From NCBI RefSeq assembly GCF_022811925.1, contig NZ_CP065511.1:2039501-2103500 (forward strand): a stretch of 64,000 nt of DNA, in the 5' to 3' direction. This stretch comes from Cytobacillus oceanisediminis. GTDB lineage: Bacteria; Bacillota; Bacilli; Bacillales; Cytobacillaceae. A program made the translations under genes and the position numbers. The notes under the pieces were generated by a model. The model worked only from the letters and a program-made list of their open reading frames with translations, made no database searches and was not told the DNA's origin. Positions 26,211 through 35,440 of this stretch are shown piece after piece. Position 1 is the stretch's first letter, and every line of letters starts with the position of its first letter.

Positions 26211-27614
26211 ATGGGTAAAGGAACAAATTTAACTCCCCGCCAAATTGTTGAGCGTTTGGATCAGTTTATCATCGGTCAAAAAGATGCAAAAAAAGCAGTC
26301 GCTGTTGCACTTAGAAATCGCTATCGCCGCAGCTTGCTTGAAGAAAAATTGCGGGATGAAGTAAATCCTAAAAATATACTGATGATCGGCCCGACTGGAG
26401 TCGGAAAAACTGAAATTGCGCGCAGAATGGCTAAATTGGTCGGTGCCCCATTTGTCAAAGTGGAGGCAACCAAATTCACGGAAGTCGGATATGTGGGAAG
26501 GGATGTTGAATCCATGGTCCGGGATCTTGTGGAAACATCCGTCCGTTTGGTTAAAGAAGAAAAGATGGCCAGTGTAAAGGAAAGAGCAGAAGATAGTGCC
26601 AACCGCCGCATACTGGAACTGCTCGTACCGGGTGCCAAAAAGGCAGCTAATTATAAAAATCCTCTTGAAATGCTATTTGGCGGAGGTAATGATCAGCAGC
26701 AGGATACGTATCAGACAGAAGATTTAAACCTCCAGGAAAAGCGCAAGATTGTAAAAGAAAAGCTTGCACTTGGCGAATTGGAAAATGAAGTTATTACCGT
26801 AGAAGTAGAAGAGCAGCAGCCTTCCATGTTTGACATGCTGCAGGGCTCAGGTATGGAGCAAATGGGCATGAATATGCAGGATGCCCTGAGCAGCCTTATG
26901 CCAAAGAAAAGGAAAAAAAGAAAACTGACTGTACGGGAAGCGAGAAATATCTTAACAAATGAAGAAGCCCAAAAGCTGATTGATATGGACGAAGTCAGCC
27001 AGGAGGCTGTATTCCGCGCTGAACAGTCAGGAATTATTTTCATCGATGAAATCGATAAAATAGCCAGCAAAAACAGCGGCGGTTCTTCGGCTGATGTTTC
27101 AAGGGAAGGGGTTCAAAGAGACATTTTGCCGGTGGTAGAAGGTTCAACAGTAGTAACCAAATACGGTTCTGTAAAGACAGACCATGTATTGTTTATTGCT
27201 GCCGGGGCATTCCACATGGCTAAGCCTTCAGACCTGATTCCTGAATTACAGGGACGTTTTCCGATCCGTGTGGAGCTCACGAAGCTAACCGTTGAAGATT
27301 TCTATAAAATACTCGTTGAGCCTGATAATGCATTAATAAAACAATATGAAGCATTATTGGTAACTGAAGGTATACAAATTGAATTTTCTGACGATGCTAT
27401 TCGTAGGATTGCTCAATTTGCATTCGAAGTTAACCAAAATACAGATAATATCGGTGCAAGGCGTCTTCATACCATCATGGAAAAACTGCTGGAGGATTTA
27501 TCGTTTGAAGCACCGGATATCACAATGGAAAAAATCACAATTACCCCTCAGTATGTCGAGGAGAAACTGGGAGCCATTTCCCGCAATAAGGATCTAAGCC
27601 AGTTTATTCTATGA
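26211..27614 (+). CDS. hslU: ATPase subunit HslU (ClpY)
   Basis: The AAA+ unfoldase of HslUV, feeding substrates to HslV. The 467 residues match B. subtilis ClpY exactly in length. Walker A is GPTGVGKT (60-67), followed by the family motif [17 protein letters not shown]. An intermediate I-domain is rich in Q, M and charged residues (about 110-245), then Walker [11 protein letters not shown] and a sensor arginine in GRFPIRVEL. The C-terminal tail DLSQFIL is the HslV-activating peptide. A GGAG ribosome binding site lies before the ATG. Confidence 0.98.
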   Translation: MGKGTNLTPRQIVERLDQFIIGQKDAKKAVAVALRNRYRRSLLEEKLRDEVNPKNILMIGPTGVGKTEIARRMAKLVGAPFVKVEATKFTEVGYVGRDVESMVRDLVETSVRLVKEEKMASVKERAEDSANRRILELLVPGAKKAANYKNPLEMLFGGGNDQQQDTYQTEDLNLQEKRKIVKEKLALGELENEVITVEVEEQQPSMFDMLQGSGMEQMGMNMQDALSSLMPKKRKKRKLTVREARNILTNEEAQKLIDMDEVSQEAVFRAEQSGIIFIDEIDKIASKNSGGSSADVSREGVQRDILPVVEGSTVVTKYGSVKTDHVLFIAAGAFHMAKPSDLIPELQGRFPIRVELTKLTVEDFYKILVEPDNALIKQYEALLVTEGIQIEFSDDAIRRIAQFAFEVNQNTDNIGARRLHTIMEKLLEDLSFEAPDITMEKITITPQYVEEKLGAISRNKDLSQFIL

Positions 27615-27641
27615 CCCATTGTTTAATGGTCCAGGTCATAG
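27609..27641 (+). other. Nested dyad over the hslU stop codon
   Basis: CTATGACC (27609-27616) pairs with GGTCATAG (27634-27641), and an inner CATT-GTTT-AATG lies between the arms. There is no U tract, so it is not a normal terminator. It could be a processing or stability element between hslU and codY. Confidence 0.4.
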
Positions 27642-27752
27642 GGTACACGAGGAATGTATCTTAATTTTTATAAGAATGATTCAATAAGCAATAAGATAAT
27701 TAATCTTAACAAAATATATGTTTATGGGTTGTAGCAAATAGGAGGAAATACA

Positions 27753-28532
27753 ATGGATTTATTAACAAAAACAAGAAAAATTAATGCAATGCTTCAAAGA
27801 GCTGCCGGAAAACCGGTTAACTTCAAGGAAATGTCAGAAACACTAAGTGATGTAATCGAAGCAAATATCTTCGTAGTGAGCCGCAGAGGTAAACTGCTTG
27901 GATTTGCTGTAAATCAGCAAATTGAAAATGAGCGCATGAAGCAAATGCTGGCAGATCGTCAATTCCCTGAGGAATACACTAAAAATTTATTTAATATCCA
28001 GGAAACTTCATCAAATCTGGATGTAGAAAGTGAATATACTGCATTCCCAGTTGAAAACAAAGATCTTTTCGCAAATGGTTTGACTACAATTGTTCCTATC
28101 ATCGGCGGCGGTGAGCGTCTGGGCACATTAATTCTTGCCAGATTGCTGGAACAGTTCCATGATGATGATTTAATTCTTGCTGAATATGGTGCTACTGTTG
28201 TTGGTATGGAAATCCTTCGTGAAAAAGCGGAAGAAATTGAAGAAGAAGCACGTAGCAAGGCGGTTGTGCAAATGGCAATCAGTTCTCTTTCATACAGTGA
28301 GCTGGAAGCGATCGAGCATATCTTTGAAGAGCTTAACGGCAACGAAGGGCTTCTTGTAGCATCGAAAATCGCTGATCGTGTAGGCATTACGCGCTCTGTA
28401 ATCGTAAATGCCCTAAGAAAACTGGAAAGTGCAGGAGTTATTGAATCTCGTTCATTAGGTATGAAAGGTACTTATATCAAAGTTCTTAACGATAAGTTCC
28501 TGGTTGAATTAGAAAAACTTAAATCAAACTAA
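27753..28532 (+). CDS. codY: GTP- and branched-chain-amino-acid-sensing regulator CodY
   Basis: Global regulator that represses or activates nutrient-adaptation genes when GTP and Ile/Leu/Val are plentiful; it also affects motility genes in Bacillus. The 259 residues have the N-terminal GAF-type ligand domain (about 1-155) and a C-terminal winged helix-turn-helix ([20 protein letters not shown], about 203-222). Length equals B. subtilis CodY. GGAGG lies before the ATG. A strong terminator follows, separating codY from fla/che. A 138-base gap before it may contain a separate promoter that I could not define. Confidence 0.98.
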   Translation: MDLLTKTRKINAMLQRAAGKPVNFKEMSETLSDVIEANIFVVSRRGKLLGFAVNQQIENERMKQMLADRQFPEEYTKNLFNIQETSSNLDVESEYTAFPVENKDLFANGLTTIVPIIGGGERLGTLILARLLEQFHDDDLILAEYGATVVGMEILREKAEEIEEEARSKAVVQMAISSLSYSELEAIEHIFEELNGNEGLLVASKIADRVGITRSVIVNALRKLESAGVIESRSLGMKGTYIKVLNDKFLVELEKLKSN

Positions 28533-28543
28533 TATAGTCCGCT

Positions 28544-28573
28544 AAAAACCCGTCCTTAAATGACGGGTTTTTT
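28544..28573 (+). terminator. Rho-independent terminator after codY
   Basis: Stem AAAAACCCGTC/GACGGGTTTTT with loop CTTAAAT and a TTTTTT run. It isolates fla/che from codY transcription. Confidence 0.93.
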
Positions 28574-28960
28574 ATTACAAATAGATTACATATTTTATTG
28601 GTAAATTTATGCATTTTTATCATTTTTATAAGGATTTTAGTCTTATTTTACATAATTAGTTATTGCGGTGTTTATATTGAATACCCCAAAATACCTACAA
28701 GCGAAATATATAATAAAATTAGATGGGAGAATGAATCCCTGTGTTATTGGTAATTATTAGAAAAAATCATTATAACTTTCAGCATATTTAAAAGATTTGT
28801 CGAAAATAGGACAAAAGAATCATTAAAATTAACCTTATGTTCATAGACATATTATTTCATATTCATTACAATAATGTTTATGATGACATATTTTGTCCAT
28901 TATCACCAAATTTCTACAATAATTACCAAGATAAAATTGTTTTTATATGAGGTGTTATGA
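28574..28960 (+). promoter_or_regulatory. fla/che control region
   Basis: A 387-base, very AT-rich gap with no gene. It contains a Spo0A-box-like inverted repeat (28796-28815), a candidate sigma-A promoter TTGTCC-N16-TACAAT (28893-28898 and 28915-28920), and ends in GAGGTG for flgB. I looked for a sigma-D promoter (TAAA-N15-GCCGATAT) and found no good match. Confidence 0.5.
28796..28815. promoter_or_regulatory. Spo0A-box-like inverted repeat before flgB
   Basis: TTTGTCGAA (28796-28804) is a perfect match to the 0A box TTTGTCRAA as I recall it. TTTGTC is repeated in inverse as GACAAA (28810-28815) after 8 bases, giving a dyad about 80 bases upstream of the putative -35. Binding by Spo0A is inferred only. 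Confidence 0.45.
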
Positions 28961-29356
28961 TTGAAACTGTTTTCAGGCACTATATCAACTTTAGAACAAG
29001 CATTGGATTACTCTTCGCTTAAGCAAAAGGTAATATCTCAAAATATTGCAAATGCGGATACTCCAAACTATAAAGCAAAAGATGCAAGCTTTAAAGAGGC
29101 TTTTCAGAGCGCTCTAAATGGATCAATGGAAGCAAACAAAAGTGATTTCAGGCATTACGACTTTAAGAATGGATCATCCTCAGGACAAGGTGTAGTGACA
29201 AAACGCAATGCTTCGTACAATCATAATGGCAATAGCGTAGATGTAGATAAGGAAATGGCTGATCTGGCTGCAAATCAGATTTATTATAATGCAGTGATTG
29301 AACGAGTAAGCGGTAAGTTTTCCAGTCTGCAAAATGTATTGCGGGGAGGCAAATAG
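28961..29356 (+). CDS. flgB: Flagellar basal-body rod protein FlgB
   Basis: Proximal rod protein FlgB, 131 residues, first gene of the fla/che operon. The conserved flagellar rod motif SQNIANADTPNYKAK (about residues 25-39) and the C-terminal QIYYNAVIERVSGKFSSLQNVL match the family. The start is TTG 28961, 6 bases after GAGGTG; a nearby ATG at 28957 is out of frame. Exported through the flagellar type III gate, as shown by the lack of a Sec signal. Close to flgC (2 bases). Confidence 0.96.
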   Translation: MKLFSGTISTLEQALDYSSLKQKVISQNIANADTPNYKAKDASFKEAFQSALNGSMEANKSDFRHYDFKNGSSSGQGVVTKRNASYNHNGNSVDVDKEMADLAANQIYYNAVIERVSGKFSSLQNVLRGGK

Positions 29357-29358
29357 TA

Positions 29359-29811
29359 ATGTCTATGTTTCATAGTATGAATAACACAGCATCGGCTCTT
29401 ACTGCCCAAAGGCTCCGCATGGATGTAATTTCTTCGAATATGGCCAATGCGGACTCTACCAGAAGTGTGAATGGCGATGAACCCTACAGAAGGAAGTCAG
29501 TAGTATTGGAACCGAAAGAAGGTCAATTTTCCTCTTTTTTAAATTTGGCAATGAGCCGAAAAGGCGGAAGCTCTGCAGGAAACGGTGTAAAGGTCTCAGG
29601 AATTGTAGAAGATCGAGAGACGCCAACTAAAATGGTTTATGATCCAACACATGTCGATGCTAATGAGAATGGATATGTTGAAATGCCAAATGTGGATCCT
29701 TTAAGAGAAATGACGGATCTAATGAGTGCAACAAGATCTTATGAAGCCAATGTAACTGTTTTTAATGCCTCTAAAGGCATGATGATGAAAGCTTTGGAAA
29801 TCGGCAAATAA
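29359..29811 (+). CDS. flgC: Flagellar basal-body rod protein FlgC
   Basis: Proximal rod protein FlgC, 150 residues. The N-terminal rod motif RLRMDVISSNMANADST and the C-terminal coil DPLREMTDLMSATRSYEANVTVFNASKGMMMKALEIG (split here: DPLREMTDLM ... MMKALEIG) are typical. It follows flgB after 2 bases, with the ribosome binding site GGGGAGG inside flgB. Length equals B. subtilis FlgC (150). Confidence 0.97.
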   Translation: MSMFHSMNNTASALTAQRLRMDVISSNMANADSTRSVNGDEPYRRKSVVLEPKEGQFSSFLNLAMSRKGGSSAGNGVKVSGIVEDRETPTKMVYDPTHVDANENGYVEMPNVDPLREMTDLMSATRSYEANVTVFNASKGMMMKALEIGK

Positions 29812-29823
29812 GGGGAACGTTAA

Positions 29824-30129
29824 ATGAATACTGTAACTTTTATGCCAGTGAATGCTTTAAAGCCTGCTGAAAATCAAAAGACTCATACATATACAGCATT
29901 CGATGCTCAGCAAAGTTTTTCGTCCGTTTTAAAGCAATCAATTGAAAAAATTAATAATGCGCAGATTCAGTCAGATGTTATGACTGAAAAGCTTGCTAAG
30001 GGAGAAAACGTCGACCTTCACCAGGTGATGATTACATCACAAAAAGCGAGCATTACTATGCAGGCTGCGCTGGAAATTAGAAATAAAGTAATTGAAGCCT
30101 ATCAGGAAGCGATGAGAATGCAAGTCTAA
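29824..30129 (+). CDS. fliE: Flagellar hook-basal body complex protein FliE
   Basis: FliE joins the MS ring to the rod. The 101 residues have the expected helical C-terminal half: FSSVLKQSIEKINNAQIQSD, then DLHQVMITSQKASITMQAAL and VIEAYQEAMRMQ at the end. The N-terminus is polar and variable. It is followed by an unusual 134-base gap before fliF that holds a terminator-like hairpin (30146-30188) and a second hairpin. Confidence 0.95.
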   Translation: MNTVTFMPVNALKPAENQKTHTYTAFDAQQSFSSVLKQSIEKINNAQIQSDVMTEKLAKGENVDLHQVMITSQKASITMQAALEIRNKVIEAYQEAMRMQV

Positions 30130-30145
30130 TTCTTAAATTTTAAAA

Positions 30146-30188
30146 AATTGAAAGAATCCACTGAATGGTGAGGTTTTTTCAATTTTTT
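30146..30188 (+). terminator. Terminator-like hairpin between fliE and fliF
   Basis: AATTGAAAGAATCC (30146-30159) pairs with GGTTTTTTCAATT (30172-30184) through 13 bp with one bulged T, followed by TTTT. Inside an operon this could lower expression downstream of fliE, or be an attenuator. Confidence 0.65.
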
Positions 30189-30226
30189 AATGAATGAAAA
30201 TGATTAAAGCTAAAAACTAGTTAAGG

Positions 30227-30253
30227 CGGTTATTAGCTTAGACAGAATAACCG
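30227..30253 (+). other. Hairpin at the fliF ribosome binding site
   Basis: CGGTTATT (30227-30234) pairs perfectly with AATAACCG (30246-30253), loop AGCTTAGACAG. The last G is the first base of the fliF GGAGG, so folding may affect ribosome access or protect the mRNA 5' end after processing. Confidence 0.5.
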
Positions 30254-30263
30254 GAGGATTGTG

Positions 30264-31874
30264 ATGAATGAGACGCTACAGAGATATATAGGTAAAGTGA
30301 AAGAATACTGGGGCAGCAGGACAAAAAAACAGAAGACGGTTATGATTGGTGCTGCTGCAATATGTATATTGCTGATTGCGGCTGCCGCGATCCTAAGTAC
30401 CAGGACTACTCTCGTTCCCCTATACAGCAATTTAACACCATCGGAGACTGGGACGATAAAAGAAAGTCTCGATACCAGGGGCGTTGTATCAGAAATCGCA
30501 GATGGCGGAACAACGATCAAGGTTCCTGAAGAGGTAGTAGATACTCTGAAAGTAGAGCTGGCAGCAGAAGGAATTCCGAAATCCGGAAGCATTGATTATT
30601 CGTTTTTCAGCCAAAATGCCGGCATTGGCATGACTGAAAACGAATTTAATGTCCTAAAGCTGGAAGCAATGCAGACTGAACTTGCGAATTTGATGAAAGG
30701 GATCGATGGAGTAAACGATGCCAAGGTAATGATAAACCTGCCAGAGAAAGGCATTTTTGTAAATGATTCTTCTGAGGAAGCATCTGCCTCTATTGTTCTT
30801 AACACCAAACCAGGCTACCAATTTGAAGAATCGCAAATCCAGGCGCTTTATCACCTGGCTGCGAAAAGTATACCAAATCTTCCCACTGATAATATCGTCA
30901 TTACTAATCAGTTTTTTGAGTATTTTGACTTAAAAAATAAACAAAATTCTTCACCTGAAAGCACCTTTGCAGCACAGCACGAAATTAAAAAAGAGATAGA
31001 ACGCGATGTACAGCGGCAGGTGCAGAATATGCTGGGCACTTTAATGGGGCAGGATAAGGTTGTTGTATCTGTAACCGCCGATATTGATTTTACCCAGGAA
31101 AACAGAGAAGAAAACCTCGTTACACCTGTTGATGAAGAAAATATGGAAGGTATAGCTATTAGTGTTCAGAAGATTACGGAAACGTTTACTGGCAATGGCG
31201 ATGCTGCTGGAGGATTTACGCCGGCTGGCGGCAGCGATGAACCTGCAGGCACTGATTCGGCTACTTATCAGGAAAGCGGAAATTCTAATGGGGATTATGA
31301 ACGGATAGAAGAAACTATTAATAATGAAGTAAATAAAATCCGCAGGGAGATTGTCGAAAGTCCGTATAAAGTCAGGGACCTGGGCATTCAGGTTATGGTG
31401 GAACCGCCGACAGCTGATGATCCTGCATCACTTCCGCAGGAAAGAATTAATGATATTACACAAATACTTGGGACTGTTGTTCGTACAACCATTAATAAGG
31501 ATGCCGCAGCTGATGCTGAATTAACAGATGAAGCAATTCAGGATAAAATTGTCGTCTCCGTACAGCCTTTCAATGGTAAAGTTGAGTTTTCTAATGAGAC
31601 TATCACCAGCATTCCTTGGTGGATATATGCAATCGGCGGCGTACTGCTTTTAATCATTGCTCTATTAATCTTCCTTTTTGTTAAAGCGAGAAAGAGGCAG
31701 AAGCAAGAAGAAGAAGAGATGGAAGCACAAGCTGCAGAGACAATCAATCTTCCGGATGTAAATGAAGAGCATGAAACAGAAAGTACAATGAGACGCAAGC
31801 AGCTGGAAAAAATGGCGAAGGAAAAGCCTGAAGACTTTGCAAAACTGCTTCGCACTTGGATCGCAGAAGACTAA
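30264..31874 (+). CDS. fliF: Flagellar MS-ring protein FliF
   Basis: FliF forms the membrane MS ring around which the flagellum is built. The 536 residues equal the B. subtilis length. Membrane segments lie near residues 25-45 and 450-473. The periplasmic-side ring-building domains hold PLYSNLTPSETGTIKESLD and the conserved MINLPEKGIF. The C-terminal tail (about 500-536) binds FliG. I chose ATG 30264, 6 bases after GGAGG; the in-frame GTG 30261 is too close. It is separated from fliG by 12 bases. Confidence 0.97.
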   Translation: MNETLQRYIGKVKEYWGSRTKKQKTVMIGAAAICILLIAAAAILSTRTTLVPLYSNLTPSETGTIKESLDTRGVVSEIADGGTTIKVPEEVVDTLKVELAAEGIPKSGSIDYSFFSQNAGIGMTENEFNVLKLEAMQTELANLMKGIDGVNDAKVMINLPEKGIFVNDSSEEASASIVLNTKPGYQFEESQIQALYHLAAKSIPNLPTDNIVITNQFFEYFDLKNKQNSSPESTFAAQHEIKKEIERDVQRQVQNMLGTLMGQDKVVVSVTADIDFTQENREENLVTPVDEENMEGIAISVQKITETFTGNGDAAGGFTPAGGSDEPAGTDSATYQESGNSNGDYERIEETINNEVNKIRREIVESPYKVRDLGIQVMVEPPTADDPASLPQERINDITQILGTVVRTTINKDAAADAELTDEAIQDKIVVSVQPFNGKVEFSNETITSIPWWIYAIGGVLLLIIALLIFLFVKARKRQKQEEEEMEAQAAETINLPDVNEEHETESTMRRKQLEKMAKEKPEDFAKLLRTWIAED

Positions 31875-31886
31875 GGAGGATGAAAA

Positions 31887-32903
31887 ATGCCAAAAAAAGA
31901 GCAAAGAGAACTAACAGGTAAACAAAAAGCGGCAATTCTTCTTATTTCACTTGGTCCTGATGTTGCATCCTCTGTTTATAAACATTTAAGCGAGGAAGAA
32001 ATTGAGAAATTGACCCTGGAAATCTCCGGGGTCAGAAAAGTTGATTCGTTTGCTAAAGAAGAAATACTTGAAGAATTCCATCAAATTGCCCTGGCACAGG
32101 ACTATATCACTCAGGGCGGGATTGGTTATGCAAAAACAGTTCTCGAGAAAGCACTCGGTACCGAGCAGGCTTCAGCCATTATTAACAGACTGACATCTTC
32201 TCTGCAGGTAAGGCCATTCGATTTTGCCAGAAAGGCAGATCCGGCACAAATCCTGAATTTTATTCAAAATGAGCATCCGCAAACGATCTCATTGATATTG
32301 TCCTATCTTGATCCAGCGCAGGCCGGGCAAATCCTTTCAGAGCTGCCGCAGGAAATGCAGGCGGATATTGCAAGAAGGATTGCCGTTATGGATAGCACAT
32401 CACCTGAAATTATCAATGAAGTTGAACAGATTCTTGAGAGAAAGCTGTCTTCTACTGTAACACAGGATTATACTCAGACCGGCGGCATTGAATCGGTTGT
32501 GGATGTTCTTAATGGGGTTGACCGGGCGACAGAAAGGACTATTCTGGATGCGCTGGAGATTCAGGATCCAGAGCTTGCTGAGGAAATTAAGAAGAGAATG
32601 TTTGTATTTGAGGACATCGTTACCCTTGATAGCCGCGCCATACAGCGTGTTATCCGCGACTGTGAAAGTGAGGACCTCATGCTTTCATTGAAAGTCTCCA
32701 GTGATGAAGTTAAGGAAATCGTCTTTAAAAATATGTCATCCAGAATGGTTGAAACCTTTAAGGATGAGATGGAATACATGGGTCCTGTGAGATTAAGAGA
32801 TGTTGAGGAAGCCCAATCAAGAATAGTCGGCATTATCCGAAGATTAGAAGAATCAGGAGAGATCATCGTCGCTCGCGGCGGAGGGGATGATATTATTGTC
32901 TAG
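31887..32903 (+). CDS. fliG: Flagellar motor switch protein FliG
   Basis: FliG is the C-ring protein touching the stator; it generates torque. The 338 residues equal the B. subtilis length. The middle domain carries the EHPQTISLILSYLDP motif (about residues 127-141), and the C-terminal charged torque helix has DSRAIQRVIRDCESEDLMLS (about 250-270). AAGGAGG precedes the ATG. The stop overlaps fliH by 8 bases if fliH starts at TTG 32896. Confidence 0.98.
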   Translation: MPKKEQRELTGKQKAAILLISLGPDVASSVYKHLSEEEIEKLTLEISGVRKVDSFAKEEILEEFHQIALAQDYITQGGIGYAKTVLEKALGTEQASAIINRLTSSLQVRPFDFARKADPAQILNFIQNEHPQTISLILSYLDPAQAGQILSELPQEMQADIARRIAVMDSTSPEIINEVEQILERKLSSTVTQDYTQTGGIESVVDVLNGVDRATERTILDALEIQDPELAEEIKKRMFVFEDIVTLDSRAIQRVIRDCESEDLMLSLKVSSDEVKEIVFKNMSSRMVETFKDEMEYMGPVRLRDVEEAQSRIVGIIRRLEESGEIIVARGGGDDIIV

Positions 32904-33672
32904 GCTTATTAAATCATATTCTTCCGCAGTGCCAAAAGAAGAAAAGAAAGTCATTTCTATCAGACTGCTGCAAAGCAAATTAAACCATATTGAAGATGCA
33001 TCTGAGCAAAACGCGGCTAGAACAGATGAAGAGCTTCAAGCAATGCTGAACAGTGCCCGTGCGGAAGCTGAGAGGATTGTAAATGCTGCGAGAATAGATT
33101 CAGAAAATAAAACTCGGCAAATGGACGAGCAGCTCGAAGCGCTGGAACAGGAAAAACAAAAGGTTCTTGAGGAAGCCCGCTCTGAAGGATTTGCTGCTGG
33201 CGCTGATGAAGGCAGACAAAGCGGTCTCAGGGAATACAGTGAACTGATCCATATGGCAAGAGAAGTTATAAACTCAGCCAAACATGATTATCAGCAGCAT
33301 ATCGAATCATCAGAACAGACCATTCTAAATTTGGGATTAAAGGTTGCAGGAAAAATTCTTGGAGAAGTTCTTGATCAAAATAGTGACCAATTCCTTTCCA
33401 TTGTAAAAAGAGCACTAAAGGAAGCGAGAGAGTACACTGAGATTCAGCTCCATGTACACCCTATGCATTATGATTTGATTCTATCCCATAAGGATGAACT
33501 AATCCGGGTATTTCCAAAAGAGACAGATTTATATATTTATCCAGATGAGGAACTAAGCAATACAAGCTGCATAATTGAATCAGCAAATGGACGAATTGAA
33601 GCCAGTGTTGACAGCCAGCTGGAAGAAATAAAAAGAAAACTCTTTGAGATGCTGGAGAGTGAGGCAAATTGA
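32896..33672 (+). CDS. fliH: Flagellar assembly protein FliH
   Basis: FliH is the dimeric regulator of the export ATPase FliI. The 258-residue protein is rich in coiled-coil (about residues 30-120, E, K, A, Q) and has the FliH C-terminal region (IKRALKEAREYTEIQLHVHP-like, about 172-192). The start is uncertain: TTG 32896 lies 9 bases after GGAGGGG and gives MSRLIKSYSSAV; ATG 32887 would abut that site and add three residues. It overlaps fliG at the 5' end and fliI (4 bases) at the 3' end, showing tight coupling. Confidence 0.9.
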   Translation: MSRLIKSYSSAVPKEEKKVISIRLLQSKLNHIEDASEQNAARTDEELQAMLNSARAEAERIVNAARIDSENKTRQMDEQLEALEQEKQKVLEEARSEGFAAGADEGRQSGLREYSELIHMAREVINSAKHDYQQHIESSEQTILNLGLKVAGKILGEVLDQNSDQFLSIVKRALKEAREYTEIQLHVHPMHYDLILSHKDELIRVFPKETDLYIYPDEELSNTSCIIESANGRIEASVDSQLEEIKRKLFEMLESEAN

Positions 33673-34985
33673 AACTTGAACAGCTGATCAATGAGGTGGA
33701 TAAAATTGATAGCTTTAAGCGTTTTGGAAGAGTAAAAAGAGTAGTCGGTTTGATGATTGAATCTCAAGGTCCGGAAAGTTCTATTGGGGATGTATGCATT
33801 ATTCATATAGGCAAAGGACGTACAAGAAGGATCCAGGCGGAAGTAGTCGGTTTTAAGAATGAGAATGTGATTCTTATGCCTTATACAGATGTACAGGATA
33901 TTTCACCAGGCTCTCTTGTCGAGACAACCTCGAGGCCACTTGAGGTGAAAATTGGTCCAGCTCTTATTGGACAGGCAATAGACTCACTGGGACAGCCTCT
34001 CGATGAGGCAAATTTGCCAAAGGGTTTGACGCCAGTCCTAACTGAACAAACGCCTCCTAATCCGCTGAAAAGGCAGCCAATCTCTGAACCTATTGAAGTA
34101 GGAGTAAGGATGATCGATAGCCTGCTGACAGTTGGAAACGGGCAGCGGGTCGGGATTTTTGCCGGAAGCGGTGTAGGGAAAAGTACACTTCTTGGAATGA
34201 TAGCCCGGAATACCAATGCAGATTTAAATGTGATCGCTCTTATTGGCGAGAGGGGCAGAGAGGTTAGGGAGTTTATTGAGAGGGACCTAGGACCGGAAGG
34301 TTTGAAGAGATCCATCGTAGTTGTAGCTACTTCAGACCAGCCGGCACTCATGAGAATTAAAGGGGCATACACGGCCACAGCAATTGCTGAGTATTTCAGG
34401 GACAAAGGCTTAAATGTCATGTTAATGATGGATTCAGTAACCCGGGTGGCTATGGCGCAGAGGGAAGTCGGCCTCGCAGTCGGTGAACCGCCAACAACAA
34501 AAGGGTATACGCCTTCTGTTTTCGCGGTCCTTCCTAAGCTGCTTGAAAGAACAGGAACAAACGAATATGGCTCTATAACTGCATTTTATACCGTATTGGT
34601 GGACGGTGACGACATGAATGAACCAATCGCTGATACAGTCAGGGGAATACTGGATGGACACTTTGTTCTAGACCGGGCGTTAGCGAACAAAGGGCAATAT
34701 CCGGCTATAAATGTCCTGAAAAGTGTAAGCCGGGTTATGAACCATATTGCAGATGCCTCCCATATAAAATCAGCTGAAAAAGTAAGAGAAATGCTGAGCA
34801 CATATATAAATGCAGAGGATTTAATTAATATTGGAGCATATAAGCGCGGGTCATCGATGGAAATAGACGAAGCCATTCGATTATATCCTTCGATTATCTC
34901 TTTCTTGAAACAGGAAACGAATGAAAAAATTTCTATCTTGGAAAGCATTGGCCAATTAAAAGGATTAGCTGGAAAAGGGGAATAA
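33669..34985 (+). CDS. fliI: Flagellum-specific ATP synthase FliI
   Basis: The ATPase that helps unfold or release flagellar export substrates; related to the F1-ATPase beta subunit. The 438 residues have Walker A GSGVGKST (166-173), the Walker B-like LNVMLMMDSVTRVAMAQRE segment and the FliI motif EPPTTKGYTPSVFAVLPKLL. The start is TTG 33669, and translation begins MKLEQLINEVDKIDSFKRFG, close to the B. subtilis N-terminus. It overlaps fliH by 4 bases. Confidence 0.98.
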   Translation: MKLEQLINEVDKIDSFKRFGRVKRVVGLMIESQGPESSIGDVCIIHIGKGRTRRIQAEVVGFKNENVILMPYTDVQDISPGSLVETTSRPLEVKIGPALIGQAIDSLGQPLDEANLPKGLTPVLTEQTPPNPLKRQPISEPIEVGVRMIDSLLTVGNGQRVGIFAGSGVGKSTLLGMIARNTNADLNVIALIGERGREVREFIERDLGPEGLKRSIVVVATSDQPALMRIKGAYTATAIAEYFRDKGLNVMLMMDSVTRVAMAQREVGLAVGEPPTTKGYTPSVFAVLPKLLERTGTNEYGSITAFYTVLVDGDDMNEPIADTVRGILDGHFVLDRALANKGQYPAINVLKSVSRVMNHIADASHIKSAEKVREMLSTYINAEDLINIGAYKRGSSMEIDEAIRLYPSIISFLKQETNEKISILESIGQLKGLAGKGE

Positions 34986-34988
34986 AAA

Positions 34989-35432
34989 TTGCAGTATCAA
35001 TTTAAGTTCAATAAAATCCTGAAGATAAAAGAAAGAGAAAAAGATCAGGCGATTGATGTATACAATCAGGCTGTCAAACGATTTGAAGAAACTGCCAAGA
35101 AACTGTACGATCTTCTGAAAAAGAAAGAAGATCTGGAAGAATATCAGCAATCAAGGCTGGCTGAAGGACTACCGGTTCAGGAAATCAGGCATCACCAGCA
35201 TTTTGTGAGCAGCCTTGAGAAGACAATTGACCATTATCAAAAAATGGTCGCCAATGCACGCACCCAAATGAATTTCCAGCAGGAAAAACTAATGGAAAAG
35301 AATATTGAAGTAAAGAAATATGAAAAAATGCAGGAAAAAGATTTAGCTGGCTTTTTGGAAAGCATGAAGCAAGCAGAAGGAAGGCAAATGGATGATATCT
35401 CGATTCAGCTGTATATGAATCGGGGAAATTAG
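34989..35432 (+). CDS. fliJ: Flagellar export chaperone FliJ
   Basis: FliJ is the rod-like coiled-coil protein that couples the FliI ring to the export gate. The 147 residues are almost all helical, rich in K, E and Q, from MQYQFKFNKILKIKEREKDQ on. The start is TTG 34989, with AAAGGGGAA upstream; no ATG fits the conserved N-terminus. It is 3 bases from fliI. Confidence 0.93.
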   Translation: MQYQFKFNKILKIKEREKDQAIDVYNQAVKRFEETAKKLYDLLKKKEDLEEYQQSRLAEGLPVQEIRHHQHFVSSLEKTIDHYQKMVANARTQMNFQQEKLMEKNIEVKKYEKMQEKDLAGFLESMKQAEGRQMDDISIQLYMNRGN

Positions 35433-35440
35433 GTGGTTAA

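Noticed and set aside
27663..27677. AATTTTTATAAGAAT before codY as a CodY autoregulatory box
   Set aside because: Only 11 of 15 positions match AATTTTCWGAAAATT, which in AT-rich DNA is not convincing.
30204..30233. TAAA and GCGGTTAT before fliF as a sigma-D promoter
   Set aside because: The -10 matches 6 of 8 positions, but the spacing of 17 is too long for sigma D.
33881..34420. A 179-codon antisense open frame inside fliI
   Set aside because: It mirrors the conserved fliI frame and shows no domain or ribosome binding site.
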